13,411 nucleotides of DNA, taken from assembly GCA_964424455.1 (NCBI GenBank), contig CAYRJA010000089.1, positions 1-13,411 on the forward strand, read 5' to 3'. A program made the translations under genes and the position numbers. This DNA is from CAYRJA01 sp964424455 (lineage in GTDB: Bacteria > Bacteroidota > Bacteroidia > Chitinophagales > UBA10324). The notes below the pieces were generated by a model, which worked only from the letters and a program-made list of their open reading frames with translations, searched no databases and had not been told where the DNA came from. Position 1 is the first letter of the stretch; each line of letters opens with the position of its first letter. Positions 7,580 through 13,411 of the stretch are shown piece by piece.

Positions 7580-7600
7580 TAAATTGTGAATAATGTGAAT
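7572..7600. promoter_or_regulatory. Inverted repeat over the -33 box (possible operator)
   Basis: TTCACAA (7572-7578) and TTGTGAA (7584-7590) form a perfect 7-bp inverted repeat around ATAAA. TGTGAAT recurs at 7585-7591 and 7594-7600, a 9-nt period. The left arm covers the -33 TTTG of the small gene's promoter, where a repressor could act. There is no direct evidence of a binding protein. Confidence 0.35.
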
Positions 7601-7924
7601 GGTGCAGAAGATATTCTCTTTAACAAAAATGAAGTAGGCGAAATTTTTTTCATTTGCTTCCGCTTCATGCAGTAGTCTGTTACAGCAAATGAATGAAGAT
7701 GTAAATATTCTCCTATTAAATAATTCATAACTGTAACACTTTTGAAAATATTTTTTCTGAATTGACATACATAAAACATTGCACAGAGAGGAAGCAGAAG
7801 CATTAATAAGACAAAAAGTGGGAGTGTAAATGATATTAGAACTGTTCACTAATCAGCACAAGATGACAGAATTATTTTAGCAGACAGTTGATTGTTGCGT
7901 GAAATATCTTCTCTGAAAGAAGAG

Positions 7925-8560
7925 TTAGTTCGTGTAAATTTTTACGAGCCATGAAGAAGTAATCAACTGCTGAGAAGAAATTACCGGCTCATTCATCGGA
8001 ATTTTCCCTTTGTAAATTTCTTGCAGTTTCTGTTTCACTTCATTGTTATTCCAATCAAAATCTTTCAGTGGTTTTGTTTCTGCAAGTTTAATTCCGGTAG
8101 TGAGAAAATAAATCTTGTAAACCAATTCAGAGTTGTAAACTTCTTCATCGCTCCAACTGAGTTTATTATCTTCATTCTTTCCGATATATGCAGAAGTAAT
8201 TTTTTTCATCTTACTGAGAATACCTTTTGTAAGGATGTTTTCGGAATTTTTTATTCTGAATACTGCAAATTTTTTTTGTTCACCCCCGCTCACCCATTTT
8301 TTCAGAGGAGCTTCCTTTACTTGCCGAGTGGTTTCAATCACAATCAGATTTCCGATACTGTCTCGCAGCACTATGCCGCATTGATTCCAATCGGAATGAG
8401 TTAAAGTCTGAATGATTTGGTTTTCTGCAGTTGGAAGGTTCTGAAAAACAATATCCCCTTCTTTTACCATTGACACATCAGGGCTGCATGAAATTAGAAA
8501 CAGGCACACTAACAAACAAAGAGCGGTTGTACAATAGTATTTTTTGTAAAAAGCAATCAT
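7925..8560 (-). CDS. YiiX-type (DUF830, permuted papain-like) lipoprotein, probably catalytically inactive
   Basis: A 211-residue predicted lipoprotein. A signal sequence ends in the lipobox LISC (Cys25). The body follows the YiiX/YaeF permuted NlpC/P60 fold. GDIVFQ is at 35-40, THS at 54-56, and a GIVL strand at 62-65. A conserved Glu76 sits in IVIETTRQV. SELVYKIY is at 144-151 and an E-P-V-I-S-x-Q-x-L-x-x-S closing motif follows. In active members, as I recall them, the THS block ends S-H-x-G and the later block is Y-C-S-E-L. Here those positions are Gln60 and Asn143 (codon AAC), so nucleophile and His both appear lost. It overlaps the upstream lipocalin-like gene by 4 nt (ATGA), implying coupled translation. 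It could still bind a lipid or peptide ligand in the envelope. Confidence 0.75.
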   Translation of the reverse strand: MIAFYKKYYCTTALCLLVCLFLISCSPDVSMVKEGDIVFQNLPTAENQIIQTLTHSDWNQCGIVLRDSIGNLIVIETTRQVKEAPLKKWVSGGEQKKFAVFRIKNSENILTKGILSKMKKITSAYIGKNEDNKLSWSDEEVYNSELVYKIYFLTTGIKLAETKPLKDFDWNNNEVKQKLQEIYKGKIPMNEPVISSQQLITSSWLVKIYTN

Positions 8561-8952
8561 GCCGCTTTGTAATAAATAACCAGTGATTTTGAATCATCAA
8601 TATTCTGAAGGATCAATTCAGTGTTAGTGAGCTTAATAATTTTCAGATGATAAATACTATTGACACGCTTATCATTTATAATGATGAGCATATTCTTTTC
8701 ATCCAGTTGCCAATTACTTTGAATAAATCCATCCGGTGCAAGCCCTTGTAACATTGTTGAATCTTTATTAAACACCAACCGGTAATCAGCCTGTGCATTA
8801 TCTGACGGCTGTACTTGTCCGTTGTCTTCCAGTTTTAATATACGCCATGATTTACAAAGACGGTTAAATAGAAGATCTGTACTCTGTGCGTTTATGGTTT
8901 CAAATGAAAGAAACACAAAAGCGAATACAATGCAGATTCTGAACAATTTCAT
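8557..8952 (-). CDS. Secreted lipocalin-like small protein
   Basis: A 131-residue protein with a Sec signal peptide (residues about 1-22, ending INA-Q). After it comes a single small beta-rich domain: LCKSWRILKLEDNG, then YRLVFNKDSTML, then NWQLDEKNMLIIIND, then YHLKIIKLTNTELIL and a final LVIYYKA strand. This 'K-x-W-x-L ... F-x-x-D-G/S-x ... W-x-L-x-x-x-x-L-x-I ... I-x-x-L-t-x-x-x-L' layout is that of the small lipocalin-like proteins common in Bacteroidota, whose ligands are mostly unknown. No Cys follows the signal, so it is periplasmic rather than lipidated. It starts 22 nt after hppD and overlaps the YiiX-like gene by ATGA. It is therefore likely co-transcribed with both. Confidence 0.7.
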   Translation of the reverse strand: MKLFRICIVFAFVFLSFETINAQSTDLLFNRLCKSWRILKLEDNGQVQPSDNAQADYRLVFNKDSTMLQGLAPDGFIQSNWQLDEKNMLIIINDKRVNSIYHLKIIKLTNTELILQNIDDSKSLVIYYKAA

Positions 8953-8974
8953 CAGTCAGTAAAAATCTTACTAA

Positions 8975-10099
8975 TTAAAGATTACCACGGTTTGCTTGTT
9001 CACGCTCTAAGGATTCAAACAGCGCTTTAAAATTTCCTTTGCCAAAAGATTTCGCTCCTTTGCGTTGAATGATTTCATAAAACAAAGTCGGGCGGTCTTC
9101 TACCGGTTTGCTAAATATCTGTAACAGGTATCCTTCATCGTCGCGGTCAACAAGGATTCCCAGTTTGCTTAAAGATTCAATAGCTTCGTCAATCTTTCCT
9201 ACACGCTTAGAAAGCCCTTCATAATAACTGTATGGAACCTTCAGAAACTCAACGCCTCTTTTAGTCAGATCTGTTACAGTGTCAATGATGTTGTCAGTGG
9301 CAAGTGCAATGTGCTGTACGCCTTGTCCGTGATAGAAGTCAAGATATTCCTCCACCTGCGATTTCTTTTTTCCTTCGGCAGGTTCATTAATAGGAAATTT
9401 TACATAGCCGTTTCCATTACTCATCACTTTACTCATCAGCGCTGAGTACTCTGTGCTGATGTCTTTATCATCGAAAGACAGAATATTTCTGAATCCCATT
9501 ACTTCTTCATAAAACTTTACCCAAGGATTCATTTCATTCCATCCGACATTTCCTACACAGTGATCCACATGCTTCAATCCGGCTGGTGATGGATTGTAGT
9601 CTGATTTCCATTCTGAATAACCGGGAAGAAAAATTCCCTTATAATTTTTTCTTTCTACAAAGAGATGAACAGTATCGCCATAAGTGTGAATTCCCGACAG
9701 GCGGACTTCACCTTTATCATCTTTGAGCGTTATAGGTTTTAAATAAGATTTTCCTCCCCGCTTAGTGGTTTCTTCATAAGCTTTGTAAGCATCATCCACA
9801 GATAATGCAAGCGCTTTCACTCCATCGCCATGTTTGGTGATATGCTCTGCTATTTCTCCTGTGGGATGAAGCGGCGTGGTTAAAATAAATGTGATTTTGT
9901 TTTGTCGTATAACGTAGCTTGCACGGTCGCGTACTCCGGTTTCAGGACCTGCATAAGCAATGGATTGAAAGCCAAAAGCTGTCTTGTAATAATGAGCTGC
10001 CTGTTTGGCGTTGCCAACATAAAATTCAATATAGTCAGTACCATTGAGCGGAAGAAAATCTTCCGTCTTTGATTTTGGTGTTGCAGTTAGTGTCTCCAT
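8975..10099 (-). CDS. hppD: 4-hydroxyphenylpyruvate dioxygenase
   Basis: A non-haem Fe(II) enzyme of tyrosine breakdown that converts 4-hydroxyphenylpyruvate and O2 to homogentisate and CO2 in the cytoplasm. The 374-residue length is typical. Two vicinal-oxygen-chelate halves are seen. The N-terminal half starts at YIEFYVGNAKQAAHYY. The catalytic half begins at KHVDHCVGNV. The iron ligands are His180 (VDHCVGN), His263 (VQHIALAT) and Glu342 (LFYEIIQR), all present. The C-terminal gating helix FGKGNFKALFESLEREQ is complete. No homogentisate dioxygenase or other pathway gene lies in the window. The two small envelope-protein genes follow closely downstream (22 nt), a possible operon of convenience. 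The 155-nt gap upstream separates it from DUF2911 and should hold its promoter, but I saw no exact consensus. Confidence 0.96.
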   Translation of the reverse strand: METLTATPKSKTEDFLPLNGTDYIEFYVGNAKQAAHYYKTAFGFQSIAYAGPETGVRDRASYVIRQNKITFILTTPLHPTGEIAEHITKHGDGVKALALSVDDAYKAYEETTKRGGKSYLKPITLKDDKGEVRLSGIHTYGDTVHLFVERKNYKGIFLPGYSEWKSDYNPSPAGLKHVDHCVGNVGWNEMNPWVKFYEEVMGFRNILSFDDKDISTEYSALMSKVMSNGNGYVKFPINEPAEGKKKSQVEEYLDFYHGQGVQHIALATDNIIDTVTDLTKRGVEFLKVPYSYYEGLSKRVGKIDEAIESLSKLGILVDRDDEGYLLQIFSKPVEDRPTLFYEIIQRKGAKSFGKGNFKALFESLEREQANRGNL

Positions 10100-10145
10100 A
10101 GTAAGAACGTTAAATCTGTTTAGTAAAATTATAAAAATCAGAACA

Positions 10146-10160
10146 TTAGCGAAGCGCTAA
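10146..10160 (-). terminator. Compact hairpin between DUF2911 and hppD
   Basis: TTAGCG-AAG-CGCTAA is a perfect 6-bp stem with a 3-nt loop. On the minus strand a T-rich run (TTTTTATAATTTT) starts about 8 nt after the stem, too far for a textbook terminator. It may end the symporter-DUF2911 transcript or be a leader hairpin of hppD. Confidence 0.35.
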
Positions 10161-10254
10161 ATTAATAGAACCGGCTTCTTTTATTGAAACAGGTTCGGGT
10201 ATGTATTTACTGAGATGAATACTATCTGCTGTAAATCTCACTGTTACAGTCAGA

Positions 10255-11094
10255 TTACTTTTTCCAGGATGCCAGCGTACCTGAGATAAAATCGGCGTAA
10301 CCCTTTGCGTTTTCTTTCTTAGCTATATCTAACGCCTTTTCTGCTAACGAGATGGCTTCACTGTCTTTGCCGCCTTGTGCTTTCAAGATTCTTGCCTTTA
10401 AAAATAATCCGCTGTATGACTCTTTAATCTTGATAGATTTTTCTACATAGTCTAATGCAGTTGAATAATCTTTATTAGAGAAGTAATAGTTGGCTGCGCT
10501 GTTATATACTTTGTCTAATTTCTCTCCTTTCTTAACAGCATTGTCTATGTTGCGCTTTGCTGCTTCATCTGTCTTTAAAGTAAAGGGGACATCTACACGC
10601 AGTTTTTCCCAAAGGATAACAAGGCTGGCTGACTCATTTCTTATTTTATCAAAGCCTAAAGTTAAAGTCTCAGTAAATGAATTCTCAACAGCTTTTGCTT
10701 TTACGCGCAGCACATCTTTGTCTTTGCTGTAATCTGTAGTTCCATCTTGTTTGGTATCGCTATTGAAAATAATATCCCATGTACCGTCGCTGTTGGGAAT
10801 AGCGAACATTGCATAGGTACCGGGAGCCAGTTGACCATTGTCGAAATACAAAACTTCATCAGTTGAAATTTTAGTACAGGCATTTGCACCTAAGCGCCAT
10901 AATTCACCATAGGGGAGCAGTTCTCCGAATATTTTCCGGTCTTTCACTCCGGGACGCGAATACTCTAATGTTACAGTAGCAACGCCAATATTTTGTTCCA
11001 CTTCTCCGGTTGGGCTTGGCTTAGGAAGGGTTTGTGCGTTAACACCTAAAGATATAATGCTGACCAATGCGAGCATCATAGATAACTTTCTCAT
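10255..11094 (-). CDS. Secreted DUF2911 protein with C-terminal TPR-like region
   Basis: A 279-residue periplasmic or secreted protein of unknown activity. The signal peptide covers residues 1-20 (cleavage VNA-Q). The DUF2911 domain spans about 26-170. Its hallmark blocks are SPTGEVEQNIGVATVTLEYSRP (starting near 27), GVKDRKIFGELLPYGELWRLGANA, PGTYAMFAIP and WDIIFN. The last 100 residues are helical and resemble one or two TPR units (AANYYFSNKDYSTALDYVEKSIKI, then LKARILKAQGGKDSEAISLAEKAL), which usually bind protein partners. Its ATG overlaps the symporter's TGA by 4 nt, so it is the last gene of the overlapped operon and is translationally coupled. The DUF2911 role is unknown; a part in handling whatever the operon imports is inference. 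Confidence 0.88.
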   Translation of the reverse strand: MRKLSMMLALVSIISLGVNAQTLPKPSPTGEVEQNIGVATVTLEYSRPGVKDRKIFGELLPYGELWRLGANACTKISTDEVLYFDNGQLAPGTYAMFAIPNSDGTWDIIFNSDTKQDGTTDYSKDKDVLRVKAKAVENSFTETLTLGFDKIRNESASLVILWEKLRVDVPFTLKTDEAAKRNIDNAVKKGEKLDKVYNSAANYYFSNKDYSTALDYVEKSIKIKESYSGLFLKARILKAQGGKDSEAISLAEKALDIAKKENAKGYADFISGTLASWKK

Positions 11095-12779
11095 GATAGT
11101 TTGGTTTTAGAATTGAAAAAAATGTATTGTATTAAAATGGCAGACAAAACTACCAATAAACTTCCAATAATATTATAGTGCAGATAGCTCAATGATATGT
11201 AATTATAAACAGTCGCTAAGTGTAACAGTAGCACTGCTGCCTGACCAATTATTCCTGCAATAAGTACTGCGCTTCCTCCAACCTTTTTAAAGAAGAATGC
11301 CACTAAGAAAACTCCGAGAATAGTTCCATAGAACAATGACCCAAGAATGTTTACCAATTGAATTAAGTTTTCAAATAAGCCGGCAACCAGCGCAAACAGA
11401 ATAGTGACTACTCCCCACAATACTGTAATCCATTTGCTTGCCCGTAAGTCGCGAACTTCATCATCTCCTTTCACAAAAAATTTTTTGTAGTAGTCAACGG
11501 TTGTGGTGGATGCTAGGGCATTAATCCCCGCAGCAGTGGCAGACATGGCTGCTGAAAAAATAACTGCAAGTAAAAATCCCACCAAACCTTTAGGAAAATA
11601 ATTAAGGATGAAAGTGAGAAATACATAATCGCTGTCCTGGGTTACATAATTCTTGTCTGAGTTTTGTAATTCCTGTTTGTATTGTTCACGCAACGATTCC
11701 TGTTGACTTTGCAAACGATTTACTTCTTTAAAGTCGGAAGTCTTCTCATTTTGTACCCACTGAAGGAGCGCGATTTTTTTTTGCTCATGCACTGCATTGT
11801 ATTCGCTTTCTATTGAAGCTAATTTTGGATTTTCAAGTGTGGCTTGATTTACTGTGGATGTATTGAAAGCTATCGGCGCTTTGTTGAACTGAAAAACAAC
11901 AAACACCATTATTCCAACCATCAGAATAAAAAACTGCATCGGTACTTTCACTAATCCGTTAAACATCAATCCCAGCCGGGATTCGGTTAGCGAACTTCCC
12001 CCCAGATAGCGTTGCACCTGTGACTGATCAGTACCAAAATAGGAGATGAACAAAAATACTCCGCCCGTAAATGCTGAAAGCAGGGAGTAGCGGTTTTCAA
12101 TACTTAATGAGTAATCCACTATTTCCATTTTACCCATTCTGCCAGCAATATCTACTCCTTTAAAAAAGCCAACAGAGTCAGGAAGACACTGCACTATGAA
12201 ATAAAAAGCTGCTGCCATTCCTGTCATAATAATTGTCATCTGCCATTTCTGTGTAAGTGTTACAGCTCTGCTGCCTCCGGAAACCGTGTAGATGATTACT
12301 AAAATTCCTACAATTATGCAGGTGATTTGCAGATTCCATCCGAGTACGGCAGATAAAATAATAGCAGGAGCATAAAGAGTAATACCTGTTGACAGTCCGC
12401 GTGAAATGAGAAATAAAAACGAAGTGAAAGCGCGAACTCTTACATCAAACCGCTCTTCTAAATATTGATAGGCAGTAAAAACATTTAACTTATAAAAGAC
12501 AGGCAGAATAAAAAAGGAAATGAAAATCATCGCCAACGGAAGCCCTAAATAAAATTGCACAAAGCCCATTCCGCTTTGGTATGCCTGACCGGGAGTAGAG
12601 AGAAAAGTAATAGCGCTTGCCTGTGTAGCCATTACTGACAACCCGATAGTCAGCCAGTTCTCTTTGTTGTCATTTTTTAAATATCCTTCTAAGTCTTTAT
12701 TCTTTCTTGTTTTCCATGAGCCATATAAAACGATAAAAGCCAGACTACATATAAGTATAAGCCAGTCAATCCATCCCAT
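11091..12779 (-). CDS. Sodium:solute symporter family (SSS) transporter
   Basis: A roughly 562-residue inner-membrane protein with about 13-14 predicted helices, importing a solute with Na+. SSS marks include the ATQASAITFLSTPGQAY region after helix 1, RGLSTG, the GTDQSQVQRYL loop near 250-260, and FSAAMSATAAGINALASTTTVDYYKK. The last carries Ser/Thr residues expected at the Na2 sodium site. About residues 300-383 form a charged, Gln/Glu-rich, probably coiled insertion between helices that canonical bacterial SSS proteins lack. The substrate cannot be read from sequence. I chose ATG at 12779 over the GTG at 12782 because it makes a TGATG overlap with the small membrane gene upstream. It is followed by DUF2911 with an ATGA overlap. 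Confidence 0.93.
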   Translation of the reverse strand: MGWIDWLILICSLAFIVLYGSWKTRKNKDLEGYLKNDNKENWLTIGLSVMATQASAITFLSTPGQAYQSGMGFVQFYLGLPLAMIFISFFILPVFYKLNVFTAYQYLEERFDVRVRAFTSFLFLISRGLSTGITLYAPAIILSAVLGWNLQITCIIVGILVIIYTVSGGSRAVTLTQKWQMTIIMTGMAAAFYFIVQCLPDSVGFFKGVDIAGRMGKMEIVDYSLSIENRYSLLSAFTGGVFLFISYFGTDQSQVQRYLGGSSLTESRLGLMFNGLVKVPMQFFILMVGIMVFVVFQFNKAPIAFNTSTVNQATLENPKLASIESEYNAVHEQKKIALLQWVQNEKTSDFKEVNRLQSQQESLREQYKQELQNSDKNYVTQDSDYVFLTFILNYFPKGLVGFLLAVIFSAAMSATAAGINALASTTTVDYYKKFFVKGDDEVRDLRASKWITVLWGVVTILFALVAGLFENLIQLVNILGSLFYGTILGVFLVAFFFKKVGGSAVLIAGIIGQAAVLLLHLATVYNYISLSYLHYNIIGSLLVVLSAILIQYIFFNSKTKLS

Positions 12780-12931
12780 CACTCAAAAAGATTTGTTATT
12801 ACAGTGAATACGATAATCTGAATAATTAAGAAAATGACCAGCGACCAATACCATATATTCCAATTTGTGGTTTTAGAATTACCGGCAGAATTGTCTTCTG
12901 TAATTTTTTTTGAGCTATTATTTCTGTTCAT
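12779..12931 (-). CDS. 50-residue single-span membrane protein of the symporter operon
   Basis: ATG at 12931 and TGA at 12781-12779 encode 50 residues. A polar N-terminal half (MNRNNSSKKITEDNSAG...) is followed by an aromatic interface WNIWYWS at 24-30. One membrane helix covers about 31-46 (LVIFLIIQIIVFTVIT), and the end is NLFE. It begins inside the last codons of the PIG-L gene (14-nt overlap). Its stop shares a base with the symporter's ATG (TGATG), so it is embedded in a coupled operon, which is strong evidence that it is real. Position and size suggest an accessory subunit or stabiliser of the symporter. I know of no named function. Confidence 0.8.
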   Translation of the reverse strand: MNRNNSSKKITEDNSAGNSKTTNWNIWYWSLVIFLIIQIIVFTVITNLFE

Positions 12932-13411
12932 AGCTCAGCAAGTTTGCAAATAACCGGTAAGCGCCTTCAACTCCTGCAGGAAGTTCTCTGAAAAATGAAA
13001 TACCTGTGTAGATAACACGACCTTTACCATAGTCAGCGCATATCAAAGCGCCTGTCAGCGCTTCTTCGCCTTTGTCATGCCACGACAGTAAAGGATGGTA
13101 TGTGCTGTCCCATTCACCGGCAAAATATAATCCGCGCTCTTGCACCCAGTTGTCAAAATCCTTTGATGTAATCTTGTTAGGGTAATTGAGTAATTTATGT
13201 TGTGGTTCTAAAAATGTAACAGCAGCATCTTCTTCTGTTACACGCTTGGAAGTAAGGTGAAAAGGCAACACGCCAATCATTCTGTTTTCATCGCCGCTAA
13301 ACCGTGAAGCAGTATTATATTGAATCACCAGATTACCTCCTCCCTTTACATAGCTAAATAGTTTATCGTCGAAGTTGTGCAGTTCTGGATGTACATTGTA
13401 AATTCTTATTC
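12918..13411 (-). CDS. C-terminal part of a long PIG-L (LmbE-like) family protein (5' end outside the window)
   Basis: The frame is open from the right window edge to TAA at 12918, giving about 164 residues. The apparent start at 13328 is an internal GTG. The piece reads YNVHPELHNFDDKLFSYVKGGGNLVIQYNT, then a segment with NKITSKDFDNWVQERGLYFAGEWD, then GALICADYGKGRVIYTGISFFRELPAGVEGAYRLFANLL. This matches, from memory, the C-terminal glutamine-amidotransferase-like domain of the roughly 800-residue PIG-L deacetylase-type proteins of Bacteroidota. Their N-terminal Zn deacetylase domain would lie beyond the window. That domain removes N-acetyl groups from sugar-like substrates, but it is not visible here. 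The gene heads the operon with the small membrane protein, symporter and DUF2911. Confidence 0.75.
   Translation of the reverse strand, partial: IRIYNVHPELHNFDDKLFSYVKGGGNLVIQYNTASRFSGDENRMIGVLPFHLTSKRVTEEDAAVTFLEPQHKLLNYPNKITSKDFDNWVQERGLYFAGEWDSTYHPLLSWHDKGEEALTGALICADYGKGRVIYTGISFFRELPAGVEGAYRLFANLLSYEQK

Larger units (their letters stand above)
7501..7924. other. Long intergenic region without a convincing protein gene
   Basis: This 424-nt AT-rich stretch lies between the small basic peptide gene and the YiiX-like gene. It holds the promoter and inverted repeat of the peptide gene (7550-7600) and two copies of the CTGTWACA word (7677-7685 and 7731-7738). Two overlapping minus-strand open frames are present (7538-7849 from GTG; 7573-7803). 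Both look random in composition, rich in Cys, Ile, Phe and Asn, and have no family resemblance. The remainder shows nothing I can interpret. Confidence 0.5.
1049..13242. repeat. Dispersed short word TGTWACA, peak form CTGTWACAG
   Basis: By hand count the 7-mer TGTTACA/TGTAACA occurs 24 times, starting at 1049, 1488, 1503, 2899, 3062, 3308, 3908, 4060, 4084, 4888, 5800, 6692, 7355, 7678, 7732, 8747, 9120, 9272, 10242, 10969, 11221, 12258, 13215 and 13236. Eight are the perfect near-palindrome CTGTWACAG (3061, 3907, 4887, 6691, 7677, 9119, 9271, 10241). A base-composition estimate at 40% G+C gives about 2-3 and about 0.1 expected. Copies fall in genes on both strands and in intergenic DNA. Confidence 0.6.

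Noticed and set aside
7538..7849. Two overlapping minus-strand open frames (103 and 76 codons)
   Set aside because: Cys/Ile/Phe/Asn-rich random composition; one starts with GTG; both cross the promoter and inverted repeat assigned to the small basic gene or sit beside it.
7907..7923. TCTTCT-CTGAA-AGAAGA hairpin just after the YiiX-like stop
   Set aside because: A 6-bp weak stem without a following T-run; not convincing as a terminator.
12780..12782. GTG as the symporter start
   Set aside because: The ATG immediately after it gives the usual TGATG coupling with the upstream small gene, so the extra residue is unlikely.
1..13411. CRISPR array, transposon ends, phage or defence genes
   Set aside because: No regularly spaced long repeats, transposase, integrase, nuclease or toxin-antitoxin pair seen on either strand.

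Overview
The window looks like chromosomal DNA of a Bacteroidota bacterium, probably free-living, with roughly 40% G+C. Several things point there. One protein ends in a type IX secretion sorting domain, a system confined to that phylum. DUF2911 and the long PIG-L protein with its symporter partner are family types typical of the phylum. Ribosome-binding sites are weak or absent, and several promoters fit the Bacteroidota pattern TTG-N18-20-TAnnTTTG. No phage, plasmid, transposon, CRISPR or defence system was seen, and most of the window is ordinary housekeeping and accessory metabolism.

Layout, left to right. A hydrophobic C-terminal gene fragment (1-174) is followed by a small heat-shock protein gene (403-843, +) with a clear intrinsic terminator. 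On the minus strand come a small multidrug resistance/guanidinium exporter-type gene (1007-1333), an interspersed intergenic repeat (about 1402-1487), tRNA-Gly(GCC) with its promoter, and mutS (1804-4413). The region from 4414 to 4540 separates mutS from a divergent gene for a large beta-repeat protein with a type IX sorting tail (4541-6235, +). That gene runs tail to tail, 2 nt apart, into a DUF58/von Willebrand-like gene (6238-7185, -).

Between 7186 and 7924 lies a mostly non-coding stretch. It hides a 21-residue lysine/alanine-rich peptide gene (7435-7500, -) that has its own promoter-like sequence, an inverted repeat over the -33 box, and a strong terminator. Next, all on the minus strand, is a compact group in transcription order: hppD (4-hydroxyphenylpyruvate dioxygenase), a secreted lipocalin-like protein, and a YiiX-type lipoprotein whose catalytic Cys and His positions appear to be substituted.

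The right end (10255-13411, -) is a tightly overlapped operon in the order PIG-L family protein (5' end outside the window), a 50-residue single-span membrane protein, a sodium:solute symporter, and a DUF2911+TPR periplasmic protein. The overlaps (14 nt, 1 nt TGATG, 4 nt ATGA) imply coupled translation and probably a shared transport or processing role.

The most unusual window-wide signal is a short word. TGTTACA/TGTAACA occurs 24 times by hand count, eight of them as the perfect 9-mer CTGTWACAG. It is spread over coding and non-coding DNA and read in two different codon phases (Leu-Gln and Val-Thr), which suggests selection or bias acting on the DNA word itself.
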